This document shows, piece by piece, positions 22,950 through 34,601 of a stretch of DNA of 64,000 bases. Position 1 is the first letter of the stretch. Every line of letters begins with the position of its first letter. The notes beneath the pieces are model-generated. The model was not told the origin of the DNA and ran no database searches. It saw nothing but the letters and a program-made list of their open reading frames with translations. The position numbers were made by a program, and so were the translations under genes. Source of the stretch: Plantago elongata (taxonomy: Eukaryota; Streptophyta; Magnoliopsida; Lamiales; Plantaginaceae); the NCBI GenBank assembly GCA_036897095.1, contig JAYMSP010000133.1, positions 1-64,000 of the forward strand. The letters are read 5' to 3'.

Positions 22950-24427
22950 ATGGCTGGCCCAAATCTACGCAATGAAGAAGAAGAGGAAGAAGAATACGAC
23001 TCTGAGGAGGAAGAAGAGATGGAGTTGATGAAATTGGAAGATCAACTGAAGACTCTGGCTGAAAGAATCCACGATTACAGGACCACTTTCCCCGCTCAGC
23101 TCAACTCCACTGTCTCCTCCATTCTCGCCTCTCAAAGACCCGTTTTACACCAACCCGAAGCTTTCCCTACCACAGGTTCGTTCGTTTTCAAATGTTTGAT
23201 GACAATGAAGCGCAATGAAGCGCAACACAGTTGGTAATACGAAAAAAAGTTTTGAATTGTTTGATTTGATGACAATGTGGAATTGAAGTCAAGTAGTGAA
23301 TATTAGTAGTTAGCTTGATTGTTGTTTAGATGTTTTTCCATTTTGTATTGTAGTGTGGTTAAAGTTTTGAGTTTTTCCTGATTCGTGATCAGAACCATTT
23401 AACTATTTGCGTTGTTGAAAGTTAACTTGGTTTAAATACGTGCTACGGAACGATTCATGATTAAGCTTGTTAGTCGTATTAGTTTTACTGATTCCTTATC
23501 CAGCATAGTCATTACTGGGATCTTTTTGTGATCTGGTTGAGTAATAATGAACAGCTTGGAAGACATTATTGATTGTTTGAGCATTGACTTGATAATTTAG
23601 TTCCCTGGATGCTCTATTGGGTTAAGGATTAGTGATATGTGGTTCATTGGTGAATGAGATCGTTCTTTGTTGTAACTGACCGGACCTCTTGTGCCCAATT
23701 TTTTTTTTTTGAAACGGCTAAAGGGTGACTCGAACCACTTACCTATTAGTTGGAGTTGAAGCGTCTTACCATCTAAGTTTGCGCCCAAAAAATTACTCTA
23801 GTATTTTTGGATTTGTTTGTATTCCTTTTAAGAGGTAGTATTATCACAGCATCCACCATGCAGGATGAGCTGTTAGTGCTGAACGTTGGATATTGATCAT
23901 TCAGACCTATGCGTTTATGTTGGGTGAATTGAATTAGGCTTAGAATTTTAAACCTATCTTTGCATGCTAGAGTTATGGCTATGTAAAACTGATGATACTC
24001 AATTTGATTGAGTATTGACTTGGAACCCCTGCTAATAGAAGTGGGGGTTCTGTTCAAGATATGTAAAACACAACTTTGTGTTATGTTTTGGTTTTCTTCA
24101 ATAAGCCCATTTTAGTTACAACCTGTTGAACCTTTTGACGTTCGTGTCCAAGATTTGATTTTTGGCATTTTCAATCCGTTATGCTGAACCTTTCATGTTC
24201 ATGCAGATTCCTTGAGACCTGCTGAATCCGAGACCATGGATGTGGCCAACGTAGAGGATCTGGAAGAAGCTGCCAAAGTAAAACTTCTCAAGCAGAAAAT
24301 TGAAAGTAATTCTTCTGCAATACCTCTAGTCTTGAACCGGATGAAAGAATGTATTGTTATGATTGACAAGTTGGACTCATCAAATCCAGTCATCCATCCA
24401 GCCTTTAAAAGGAAAAGGACCAATTGA
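22950..24427 (+). CDS. Acidic coiled-coil-like plant protein, function unknown
   Basis: Two exons (22950-23175, 24207-24427) give 148 aa. An acidic start (residues 8-24, mostly Glu and Asp) is followed by a helix, MELMKLEDQLKTLAERIHDY, then RTTFPAQLNSTVSSILASQR; exon 2 encodes EEAAKVKLLKQKIESNSSAI, PLVLNRMKECIVMIDKLDSS and the end HPAFKRKRTN. Heptad-like Leu/Ile spacing suggests two coiled coils, and the basic end could be a nuclear signal. It resembles unnamed plant proteins I cannot assign. ATG 22950 is the first in a good context (AACCACAAATGGC). Confidence 0.8.
23699..23781 (-). mobile_element. Short tRNA-derived SINE in the intron of the acidic-protein gene
   Basis: On the minus strand: TTAGATGGTAAGACG (A-box-like), CTCCAACTAATAGGTAAGTG, the B box GGTTCGAGTCA, CCCTTTAGCCGTTTC and a poly-A run. 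GTGCCCAA and GCGCCCAA flank it as a possible 8-bp target duplication. A second member lies at about 60200-60285. Confidence 0.65.
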
Positions 24428-25110
24428 CAAGCACCTCATTGTCCATTATCTTTGTGTTGTCTATATTTCATTTACGCTTTTGTAAACTGTTGTTATATGA
24501 GCATATACCAAATGCGTAAGCAGAGGATCACTGCTGGAACAGATTATTCGATGTCGATGTTGTACTAGTATTTAGCTAGTGACATGAATGCATTATGTAG
24601 GGCTTGATTATGCTCAATATTACTGAGGTTCATTTCTAGTGACTTAAATCTAAACTTCAACCGACCAAACTGATGGTTATTGTATCTTTGAATGCATAAG
24701 ATGAAATGCCTGATGATTCTTACTAACGTCGTATAACTCGAGCACTAACAAAAATTACTGGAACTTAAAACAGTGATGGTGTAGAGAATGGAGAAACTAA
24801 TGAAAGAAAAAAAAAAACCAATTAGCATGTCAATCAAATCGCTCCATTTGGTTCGATAAACAGTAATTTGACTTACAATACACTTCAAATATCCCATTTC
24901 AATTCCATTCCAAACACAATTTCACCAAAATCTCATCCAAATGGACATTTAAGTTCCAACGATGTTAAGTCTTGGCAGAATTACATTCAGAGAATGTGTT
25001 ACAGCTTTAAAACAGTCGGAGCTCGATTTGTTACAACATTATTACACGCCTAATAATTTTTGATAAAATAAAAATGGGTGCCACTTCAGGTTTTTGTATA
25101 TACTCAATAC
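24428..25110. other. Converging 3' ends
   Basis: The 3' UTRs of the acidic-protein gene and SKIP4 meet here. No other gene seen. Confidence 0.5.
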
Positions 25111-26716
25111 TCAGACAGCAAGAGACTTGCAACTTAAAACATACTCGTCAGAATACAATCCTGGAGCTGAAGAACTCACTAGAACACGATCCATACGACT
25201 AGCATTGTCAACGTCAAACATTACTATGCTTAATCCTTCACCGATCACAATAATTTTCTTCCCAAATGCCACAAGTCTACAGGGTGGTTTTATAAGATGT
25301 ACTGACAATCTCTGTACAGAAAACCATTCCCTCAAGGTCTTGTTCCACATCATTACCTTAATGCCAGATCTTTGGTCCACTACGTATAAGTTCTCATCTA
25401 TAACAACAGCTGGACCATGCCAACCACTAGCCATATCTTTATCGACTTCCTCCCACTTACCAGTTGATGGTTCATGTACAATAGAGCTAGGTGAGATTGA
25501 TGTATAACCACAATGAATATATATCTTTCCATCTAACACCATGGAATATTGGCTAGATGGAAAACCATTGTTCGGGTCCTCATAAGAAGTCCAGCTACTT
25601 GTTTGTGGGTCATAGACGTCCCACGAATGTGGATTGCTTGAATTTGATACAATACCTCCAATGGTGTAGATTTTCCCATTCAAAGTTTCGCAGGCAGAGT
25701 AGCACCTATGTTTGAAATAAATAAAGGTATACCGGATTAAAAAACATACATTCACTGGGACCATCATCACAAGTTTGAACTGATTTTTGATTTGGTGGTT
25801 ACTACACATTGCTAAAAACAACTAGTGAAGAATGTAAAGTTCACTCACAAAAAGGCACTACAAATAGGATAATCCATCATGAGTTAAGCTTCTCATGGCC
25901 TAAACGACACTGAACAAAGACTCTGCAAACTCGAATGTGGAAGTAAAAGTGTTTCAGAACCAAACATGCTAAAGAATTAATTCGTAGATGATCAATTATC
26001 TTCAAATCTCAAGAGTTCATTTCCTATGACATACAAATTATAAATAAGACAAAATTCAAGTAATATGCAAAGTGTAACAAGCATGTGCAGCCAAATATAA
26101 TCTTCACTTAAGTTAGTCAACAACAGTGCTACGGGATGTTTGAGGGAAGTCGAACAATAGAACCCCACCTTAAAAATCTTAAAGTGTATTTATAGTGTAC
26201 TAGTTAGAGACAAGAGGATCGTTAAATATATACAGATAGATAGATATACCTAGGTGTGGATAAGGGACTAGCTTGACTCCAGCTATTCGTCACAGCATCA
26301 TAACAGTAGACCTCATTGGTAGGTTCCTCAACCCAGCCACAGCCACCTATCATGAAAATTTTCTTGCCCAGAACTTCAAAGCCTACACCTTTTCGCTTCA
26401 AACAGCGTTCTGGAATGCCATAAACTCTTCTCCAACCCTTTCTCACTTGGTTCGGATCCAAAACATACATGCGAAGTTGGTCAGACTTATTGTTACACAA
26501 GGCATAGATCCAAGTCTCAATTAAATGATGCTTCACACGATAAGTATAGAATTCCTCACTAGATAGCATCTCTTTCCATCTCTTTGAAACACAGTTGAGA
26601 ACCGGAAGATAGTTCCGAGGAATTTTCGCTAAGCAGGAGAATGCTATATCATCTGGAAGTCCAGGTATCAAAACTGATTCATTCGACTGTCTACTCCCTT
26701 CTCCCTCACACGCCAT
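25111..26716 (-). CDS. SKIP4: F-box/kelch-repeat protein SKIP4
   Basis: Two coding exons (26250-26716, 25111-25705) give 353 aa, close to Arabidopsis SKIP4 (358). The F-box lies at about residues 16-60 (LIPGLPDDIAFSCLAKIPRN, NCVSKRWKEML). Kelch motifs follow: EVLGKKIFMIGGCGW, VYCYDAVTNSW, LNGKIYTIGGI, SWDVYDPQTSSWTSY and LDGKIYIHCGY, then DMASGWHGPAVVIDENLYVV as in SKIP4. Such proteins recruit substrates to SCF E3 ligases through SKP1. A probable non-coding first exon ends at AAG before GTCAGTG (about 27870) and splices to TTTAGCAG near 26740, leaving a 1.1-kb leader intron that holds a tandem array. The intron is inferred from sites only. Confidence 0.9.
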
Positions 26717-26748
26717 GGGTTAAAGATACACGCAAGTCTCTGCTAAAT

Positions 26749-27650
26749 GATGCATACAAAAGATCACAACTGTCAGCATTCATTGAACAAACATACAGCT
26801 ACAGCTTACAGAGAACCAATAATTTTTCGGCCTATAAGAATCAAAACGTAAATCACCCCCAAGCAGAGAAAATTCGGATACTTTCAAAACAAAAAAGCAC
26901 AGTGGATTATCTTATCCAGTGATCCAAAAGATCACAACTTTCAGCATTCATTGAACAAACATACACCTATAGCTTACACAGAACGAATACTTTTCCGACC
27001 CATAAGAATCAGAAGTTAAATGACTGCCTACAAACCCCTAAACAGCGAAAATTTGGATACTTTAATCCCGGAAAAGCACAGTGGATTATCTTATCCAGTG
27101 ATCCAAAAGATCACAACTTTCAGCATTCATTGAACAAACATGCAGCTATAGCTTACACAGAACGAATACTTTTCCGACCCATAAGAATCAGAAGTTAAAT
27201 GACTGCGTACAAACCCCTAAACAGCGAAAATTCGGATAATTTAAACCCGGAAAAGCACAGTGGATTGACTCATCCAATGATCCAAAAGATCACAACTTTC
27301 AGCATTCATTAAAACAAACATACAGCTATAGCTTATACATAACGACTTATTTTAAGGCCCATAAGAATCAAAAGATAAATTACTGCCTACAAACCCCTAA
27401 ACAGCGAAAATTCTGATACTTTAAACCCAAAAAGCACAGTGGATTATCTCATCCAATGATCCAAAAGATCACAACTTTCAGCATTCATTGAACAAACATA
27501 CAGCGATAGCTTACACAGAAGGAATAAGTTTCCGGCCTATAAGAATCAAAAGGTAAATTACTGCGCCCACAAACCCCAAAACAACAAAAATTTGGATACT
27601 TAAAACCCGAAAAACACAGCAGATCAGCTCATCAATGATCCAATTAATCA
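26749..27650. repeat. Five-copy 179-bp tandem array in the SKIP4 leader intron
   Basis: The word GATCCAAAAGATCACAACTT or a close variant recurs at 26921, 27100, 27279, 27458 and (decayed) 27637, a strict 179-bp period; a shorter first unit starts near 26749. Each unit holds CAGCATTCATTGAACAAACA, TATAGCTTACACAGAACGAA, CCCATAAGAATCA, ACAAACCCCTAAACAGCGAA and AGCACAGTGGATTATC. Copies differ by roughly 5-15% by eye. The array starts a few bases inside the predicted splice acceptor. Confidence 0.92.
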
Positions 27651-27870
27651 CAACTCTTAATTGGGTCCTTACAGAATCAAAGAAAACAACTTTAACTCCA
27701 TTCTCTGTCGATTTCTCTTACAATTAAACATAAAATCAGGCAAAATAATCACAATGCTAAAGAGAAATTAGACATTGAACTCATTAAAATCAGAAAGATC
27801 ACTGATAAACATTGAATTCCCAATTGTATGAATCGAACGTATGATGGTTAGATGATTACAAACACTGACC

Positions 27871-28679
27871 TTGAAATGGAATTGGGGATCGAGATTTTCG
27901 TCTAAGTTTCTCTACCTATCGAATGATCGAAGGATTTGGAAAGAAGCAAAGCTTTGGTGTTAATATACGTTTCTTGGGTTTAAAGCGTTTTAGATAACTA
28001 ATGTAACTCTGATCCGCTCGAATAAACGACACTTCATTCGGCTCATGATTGTAACTTTGAGTTTGATATCCACTCGACCATCTTATTTTATATTGAAGGA
28101 TGTGAAATGAACAACTTTACGGGTTCATATACGGTGAGGATTATAAATTATTTTATTTTTTTAAATAATTAGGTTATGATTCTTTAATAGATTTCTATAT
28201 CAACTAAGTTGATTGTCGTATAATATGTAATTTTTCTTTGAAACCTTTTTCATCATAATTAGGCTTTAGCTAATAAATTGAATTCAACAACTTTGAAATT
28301 GAAATTGCAGGTATAAAATTAAATTTAAATTAGAATTACTATTATAATTTGAAAAAATTGACTGTTTTAAATTTAAATTATGGAATGAAGTAATAGGGCA
28401 CATATGCAACTTGGCAAAAATAGAGCACAGTCTAGCTCCTAAAAGTACATTTATGAAATTGCACCAACATATTATAGTACAAATAAAAATTGAAATTGAA
28501 ATTGTATGAAGAAAGTTTTACAATTCTAGGTCTAGTATATTAAGTAAATTTGGCCCATAAAGTTCAAAATCAATATTTTCCACATGTCCTAAGAGTATGT
28601 GAATGTGATGATGAGTATAGTAAATTGTTCAGTAAGATAAACCTAAAAGTAGCAAATTTTTATACATGCCTCAACTTAC
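27871..28679. other. SKIP4 / ADF divergent promoter region
   Basis: SKIP4 leader exon and promoter on the left, ADF promoter on the right. AT-rich, no gene. Confidence 0.5.
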
Positions 28680-28688
28680 CTATAAAAC
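28680..28688 (+). promoter_or_regulatory. TATA box of the ADF gene
   Basis: CTATAAAAC, about 156 bp before the ATG, followed by a CT-rich leader typical of plant mRNAs. Confidence 0.65.
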
Positions 28689-28836
28689 ACCCTGAAAAAT
28701 CTCTCATCCTTTGAACATTTCTCTAACTCCCACCAAAACTCAAGGATCTATTCTCACTTCTCTTTCTCTTCCATTCATCAATCACTCATTTCTCATCATT
28801 TCTTGAACCTGCTTCATTTTCTCACTACACAAGAAC

Positions 28837-29561
28837 ATGGTAATCATTCATCTTATTTTCTTGATTCTTTTCATTGCCATGTAGCTTGTATTGATATATT
28901 ATAGTTTATAATGTAACACTAACTGACCTGTTGTGTGTTTGAATGTCATAAACTGTTTCGTTCTGTGACTTTTCTGGTACATGGAATAGGCGAATTCGGC
29001 ATCTGGGATAGCAGTGAGTGATGACTGCAAGCTCAGATTCTTAGAGCTAAAAGCGAAAAGGAACCACAGATACATTGTGTTTAACATTGATGAAGCGGCC
29101 CAACAAGTGCGCGTAGAGAAGGTTGGGACTCAGGGTGAGACGTACGAGAACTTTGCTGATAGCTTGCCTGCTAGTGACTGCCGGTATGCTGTTTTCGATT
29201 ATGACTTCATTACTGAAGAAAACTGCCGTAAGAGCAAGATCTTTTTCATTGCTTGGTAAGAAATCATATCTTTTTCGCACGTTTCTCATAGTGATATATT
29301 TGATTTGTTGTAATCTTATGCACGCTGACACGTTTATGGTTTGATGAAATATCAGCAAAATCGACACGTTTATGTATATTGAGAAACTGATAGAGAAATG
29401 TTGGTTGCAGGTCTCCAGAGACAGCAAGGGTGAGAACGAAGATGCTGTATGCAAGTTCGAAAGACAGGTTCAGGAGAGAGTTAGATGGCGTTCAGGTTGA
29501 GTTACAGGCAACCGATCCAAGCGAGATGAGCTTAGACATTATCAAAGATAGAGCTTACTGA
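28837..29561 (+). CDS. ADF: Actin-depolymerizing factor (ADF/cofilin)
   Basis: Three exons (28837-28839, 28990-29255, 29411-29561) give 139 aa, the standard plant ADF length. Exon 1 holds only the ATG, directly followed by GT, which is the known plant ADF gene layout. The protein starts [20 protein letters not shown] with the regulatory Ser6, followed by [28 protein letters not shown] and [20 protein letters not shown], then [20 protein letters not shown] and a DIIKDRAY end. It binds and severs ADP-actin filaments in the cytoplasm; phosphorylation at Ser6 inactivates it in known members. The residues [14 protein letters not shown] fit the ADF1-4 group. Confidence 0.95.
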
Positions 29562-29863
29562 AATTCTTTGCCAATAGATAAGGTGTTCTGTCTTGAATCT
29601 TTCTGTAATTGTCTCAAATAGCAAAGCTTTTATTTTTACTGTCATTCTTGTCTCAGAACCGGAGCTGTGCTTTTCGCTATAGCCTATTGGTGCTGAGTCA
29701 TAACAAGTCTTGGATATATGGAAACTTCTGATTGAATTGTTCTATGATTTATGAATAAAACTTCATGCTAATGAAATCTGACTGATAAATTAATTATTAT
29801 ACCAGATAAATAATCTGCTTAGACTGGATCTACGAGTAATTCAGACGTATGAGATTGAGAACT
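29562..29863. other. ADF 3' UTR meeting GT90-A 3' UTR
   Basis: Converging 3' ends; no gene. Confidence 0.5.
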
Positions 29864-31864
29864 CTAAAAAGGCCCATGACATGGAGCCAAATCTGCTGGA
29901 CTTTTGATCATTGTATCTTCCATAAATCTCTTTTCTTGCCCTTGAGCCGAGCAGAACAACCCCTCTGTGCACACTTCTACTGCTTTTATGGGGACAGTAG
30001 GCTTGTACTTCATAAGTTTTCCGTAGTCATTCAGCAGGTGGAACATGTAGTCGTAAATGTACTTCATTCTAAGGTTTTCTTGGATAAACTTGCTCCCAGA
30101 CTTTCCAATCTCCTGTGCCTGGTACAAAACAGTCTCAGAAATGATTACCTGATATTATAACTCTAAGATTGAAAGAAAACGTATCTATCTCACGCCTATG
30201 TTCATATCATTAGCCTCTTACTTAATGGTACTTCATGATTCATCAGTTAAATTTTCTTTGAGAAGTTCTTGTGTTTGTCACCTTTTCTGTGTATTTGTTT
30301 CCCCATTCAACTGCTTGTGTGATGGACCTACACTTGTCTTTCTCATTGATCGGCCAGTAGTGAATCCCAGGCAGAAAACTTCTACTGAGGAAATCGTAGT
30401 ATTGTGGTGTTATGACCAGACTCATAGAATCGCATGCCATAATATACTTTTGGCTAACAGACCACGTTACACCTTCAACGTATATCTTGTATCTGCAAAC
30501 ATCAAATTCATCAGAAATCGCAAGAAACTGAAAAGTTCGCATATGTAAGAAATGGTGCATACCTATAAGTGCATTCATTTGCCAGATCAGAGGTATTGAA
30601 CCCACTTTTCATCTCTGTTCTCCAGCTCTACAGTTTAGACATATGTATAATCTGGTTTTAGTATAACAATTGAATTTTTAAGAAAAACGATTTGATCCTT
30701 CCGTGATCCGTCTAGTAAGATACTAGTTCTTTCATACCATATATATTATTCGAGTTTTCGTATCATGTTCATTAGAGGCATTGCATTCCACCAAGCCTCT
30801 TCTTGCAGCACCACCTGACCAAATGTTTCCTCTCCAATAAGCATAAGGTTCTCTATCCTTCCACACAATTCTCTTGTTCCCTTCGTGTAGTTCATCTTTC
30901 AGTATTTCCCATGGCTTGATATTCAACTCTGTCCTAAAAAGTTCACTCAGCACAACAATTGATCACTTCCCTATTGTATCATAAAACATCTAGAGTTCAC
31001 GAAAGCATGTAAAAAGTGACTTACCAGCCCCAGAACGACCAATCAGGGAAAACAATATCATAACTTTGCTCATCTCCACAATAATGAAACAATGGTGGAG
31101 GCATGGAAGTGTTATAGTCGCTTTTCATGATCAACGGCATGTCACCACAGCTGAACATGAAGTCCAAGTCAGGCAACCTCCCAGGATACAACCTAAGAAG
31201 CTGCAATATACCCCATACTGTCATCACATCTCTTGTTTGATACGCTTGCCTGTACCCTTCCACGTATAATCTTCCGTTTACTATAACGATTCTTATATCT
31301 GCCACGTCCATGCCCTTTTCAACCATTTCCCTCGTGATCCCGGTTTCTCTCCATGGACTTAAATCATCATGCATCCACTTGAAATACTCTGGACATTCCT
31401 CAGATTGTGATTGGACTATATGTTTCCTCAGGGGTGACGGATTTTGCGAACAATTGAGGGCACAGTTGAGTTCTGTCGAGTACATGTATGATGGTGGCGA
31501 CTGTTGGATGTAAAACTTCTTTTCCAGTACAGAACCTCTGGAGATAGACTTAATCAAGAAAAGTAAAAATAATAAACAAAAAGAACATTTGATTACAAAA
31601 CTTCTATATAGAGAAAGAAAGTTTGTTCTAAATGCATCACACTCATTTCTCAGGTAATGTTGTGCCTGATTGTAAGCCACAGGCCTGACAAAATACTTGT
31701 ACAGACGGTTAATGGAATAACTGAGAAAGACTTACATAACCGATCCAATGGTGAATCAAGCGCGTGAAGATGAACATGACGAAAAGAACCAAGGCACCGG
31801 CTGATGACTTGGAAATTCTGATTGTTCTACGCCAGTCTGTCATGCTCAGTGTTAATGAAGGCAT
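29864..31864 (-). CDS. GT90 (CAP10/DUF821) glycosyltransferase, copy A
   Basis: Six exons (31736-31864, 31025-31548, 30738-30933, 30563-30627, 30282-30492, 29864-30118) give 459 aa. A type II membrane anchor at residues 24-37 (ALVLFVMFIFTRLI) predicts a Golgi/ER lumenal enzyme. The CAP10 domain shows CPEYFKWMHDDLSPWRETGI, RIVIVNGRLYVEGY, LLRLYPGRLPDLDFMFSCGD, YDIVFPDWSFWGW, REPYAYWRGN, KIYVEGVTWSVSQKYIMACD and HYWPI. Family members such as Rumi/POGLUT move glucose or xylose from UDP-sugars to proteins, and fungal CAP10 members build glycans; the plant substrate is unknown to me. The start could also be Met at 31843. It has short C-terminal sequence after the domain (ends PCHGPF), like copy B. 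It belongs to a tandem array of four. Confidence 0.9.
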
Positions 31865-32739
31865 CTGTGATATGGAACCTGTAGAAAAATGGAGTATGTC
31901 TGTATGTGTTTGTCAACTGATCTTTGCACAATCGCTTCAACAATGATCCGAAGGGACGAAAGTTAAAGTGATACAGAACTGAGGCCTTTCATAGTTATGC
32001 ACTCAATCTTCACAAACTTTTTTTTTCTATTAAGACAAAGTGGTATAAAATCAGAAGTCAAGATTATGTAATTCATTCTTATGCCATTTAATCTTCTCAA
32101 ATTAATTAATTCACAGATTTAATTTTGGAAAATAAATCTTGGAGGATTATGACAGGTATGTTATCATTATTGTAATTTGACAAAAACTCAAAAGTCAGTC
32201 TACAAAATTATCACCAGAAAGTGTAGGAGAAAAATTGTAATGCAGATAATTTTACACCGAATGGATTTCTGGACTAGTTCGGTTCTCTGGCAGTGATAGA
32301 ACGGGTACCGGTTCTGTCACAGCATCAAGACCACCATCTTTAGAACTTTAAAAAGGAGATGATCATAGTTTATTACATTAAGATCAGGGTACTTGTTGAT
32401 CACAAACTCTTGTGCCTGGAAACTAAAGAGCGAAAGCAAGATTTTTTATTGTGTCCGGACAGACGAAGGCAAATGTAGTACTGATAGATGCTTCATTTTC
32501 ATATATATTCTCTTGGACTAAACAGCTCCTGGCCTTGAACCAGAGACGCTGGATCGAATTGCTGATAATTTATTATAATGAAATCTCACTGGTAAATCGA
32601 TACAATTATGAGTATTCAAGGCATAAGACACTCGTCTCATTATTATTTTTCTGTATAGTATGCGAAGAACAGGGACCTTTGTTCTGTACAATTCAACAAC
32701 CAACTAAATCTAACATACGTATATTAAGATCTCACGTTG
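31865..32739. other. Spacer between GT90-A and GT90-B
   Basis: Promoter of GT90-A and 3' UTR of GT90-B. The short frames seen are not convincing; no clear fifth gene here. Confidence 0.5.
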
Positions 32740-34601
32740 TTACCAAGGAAAGGTGCATGGATTCGAATCAGAAGGACGTTTAATGAGGGTATTTTCCCTA
32801 TATCTCTTTTCTTTCCCTGTGACAGAACAAAACAAGGCCTCTGAGCACATCTCAACAGCTCCTCTAGGAACAGTGGGCTTGTACTTCATAAGCTTTCCGT
32901 ATTCGCTCAACAGGTGGAACATGTAGTCATAGACGTACTTCATTGCAAGGCTTTCTTGAATAAACTTACTCCCTGCTTTTCCAATCTTCTGCGCCTGGTT
33001 CATACAAAAGGACACAAGGAATCATTAGTCAGTGCCCAAGAGATAATATAGTACATGACAGGTTCCAGCTTCAACGTTCTCCATGAGATATATCACCTTC
33101 TCTGTATAATTGTTTCCCATTTCAACTGCAGAATCGATGGATTCACACTTGTCTGCCTCACTAATAGGCCAATAATGAATTCCAGGCAGCAAACTTCTAC
33201 TGAAGAAGTCGTAGTAATGTGGCGATATGATCAAACTCAACGAATCACATGCTAATATGTACTTTTCACTAACAGACCATGATATTCCTTCCGTATAAAT
33301 CTTGTATCTGTACCACAGCAAGCAGTAAAGCATATAGATAAATTTAATAAGAAACAACTGGTAAATCTAGTGTTACACTTAAAACTTAGAAGAAACGGAC
33401 CCTTACCTATAGGTGCACTGATTTGTCATATCAGAACCAACGAATCCTTGTTTTATATCTTTGAACCAGTCCTGAAATTGAAACAAAAGAGGACATATTA
33501 GCCCAATACTGTTGGATTGTTTCCACGCATAGATTCTCAAAAGAACAATGCTAGCTCGTTTTGTACCAGATGGAAGATACGAGCTTTGGTATCTTTTTTG
33601 CTAGTGGCATTGCATTTAACCAAGTCTCTTCTTGCAGCACCTACCAAAGTGTTTCCTTTCCAATAAGCATAAGGTTCCCTATTCTTCCACTCGATTTTTC
33701 TGTTACCTTCTCCTAATTTCTCTTTCAGCATTTCCCACGGCTCGATATTAAGCTCTGGCCTAAAAAAATTGAATCATCACAACAAATTACTTCTCCTACT
33801 CTATCAGAGAAACCAGTTCAAGAAACTATGAGAGGAGAAAATCATTTACCAGCCCCAAAACGACCAGTCGGGGAAAACAATATCATAACTCAGCTCATCA
33901 CCACAATAATGAAACACCGGTGGAGGAGTAATCGAAGCGTTTAGTCCACTATATTCTTGTTTATTGATGACCGGCTTGTCATCACACTCGAACATCAAAT
34001 CCAAGTCAGGTAGTCTCCCAGGGTACAACCTAAGAAGCTGCAACATACCCCAAACAGTGACAACATCTCTTGTCTGATACACTCTCTTATACTTCCTTAC
34101 ATACACTCTCCCATCCACTATAACAATCCTAATATGTGCCACGTTCTCAGCCTTTTCAACCATTTCCCTCGTGATCCCCGTTACTCTCCATGGTTTCAAG
34201 TCTTCATGAATCCATTTGAAATACTCTGGACATTCCTCAGGATCATCTGTATCAGCTACGTGCTTTGTTACGAGTGGTGACGTTTCAGAGCAAGTTAGAG
34301 AACAGTTTATTGTTTCTTGGAGGTGAGAATTCTTTTCCAACAAGGATCCTGAGAATGTAGACTGATGAACAAAACATAGCCACACAAAATGGTTTTCTCA
34401 ATCAATCTCATGTCTCATTCATTGAAAGGCTAATGAAGATAATATACTTTTAAAAAAAGAAAATAAAAATACCATGTTCCATCTGTTGGTTAAGGAAATG
34501 ATGAGCAGAATGGCAAGAAAGAAGACACAAATTGTTGATATGAAGCTGCTGCAGGTTCTTCTCTTGGTCATCATATTATATGACAGTGATTCATATAACA
34601 T
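32740..34601 (-). CDS. GT90 glycosyltransferase, copy B
   Basis: Six exons (34473-34601, 33850-34361, 33567-33759, 33407-33471, 33097-33307, 32740-32994) give 454 aa. Exon 1 is 129 nt, exactly as in copy A, and encodes the membrane anchor (residues 20-37, FISTICVFFLAILLIISL). The lumenal part has NCSLTCSE-type N-glycosylation sites, CPEYFKWIHEDLKPWRVTGI, RIVIVDGRVYV, LMFECDDKPV, YDIVFPDWSFWGW, REPYAYWKGN, WSVSEKYILACDSLSLIISP and HYWPI. It ends PCTFPW with no extra tail. Exons 4, 5 and 6 have the same lengths as in copy A, so A and B look like the youngest pair. Confidence 0.92.

Noticed and set aside
26749-27650. CRISPR-like array
   Set aside because: Units are 179 bp with no short repeat/unique spacer pattern, in a plant nuclear gene intron.
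32395-32430. Possible extra GT90 exon piece (CTTGTGCCTGG) between copies A and B
   Set aside because: Only about a dozen bases match the exon 6 boundary; not above chance.
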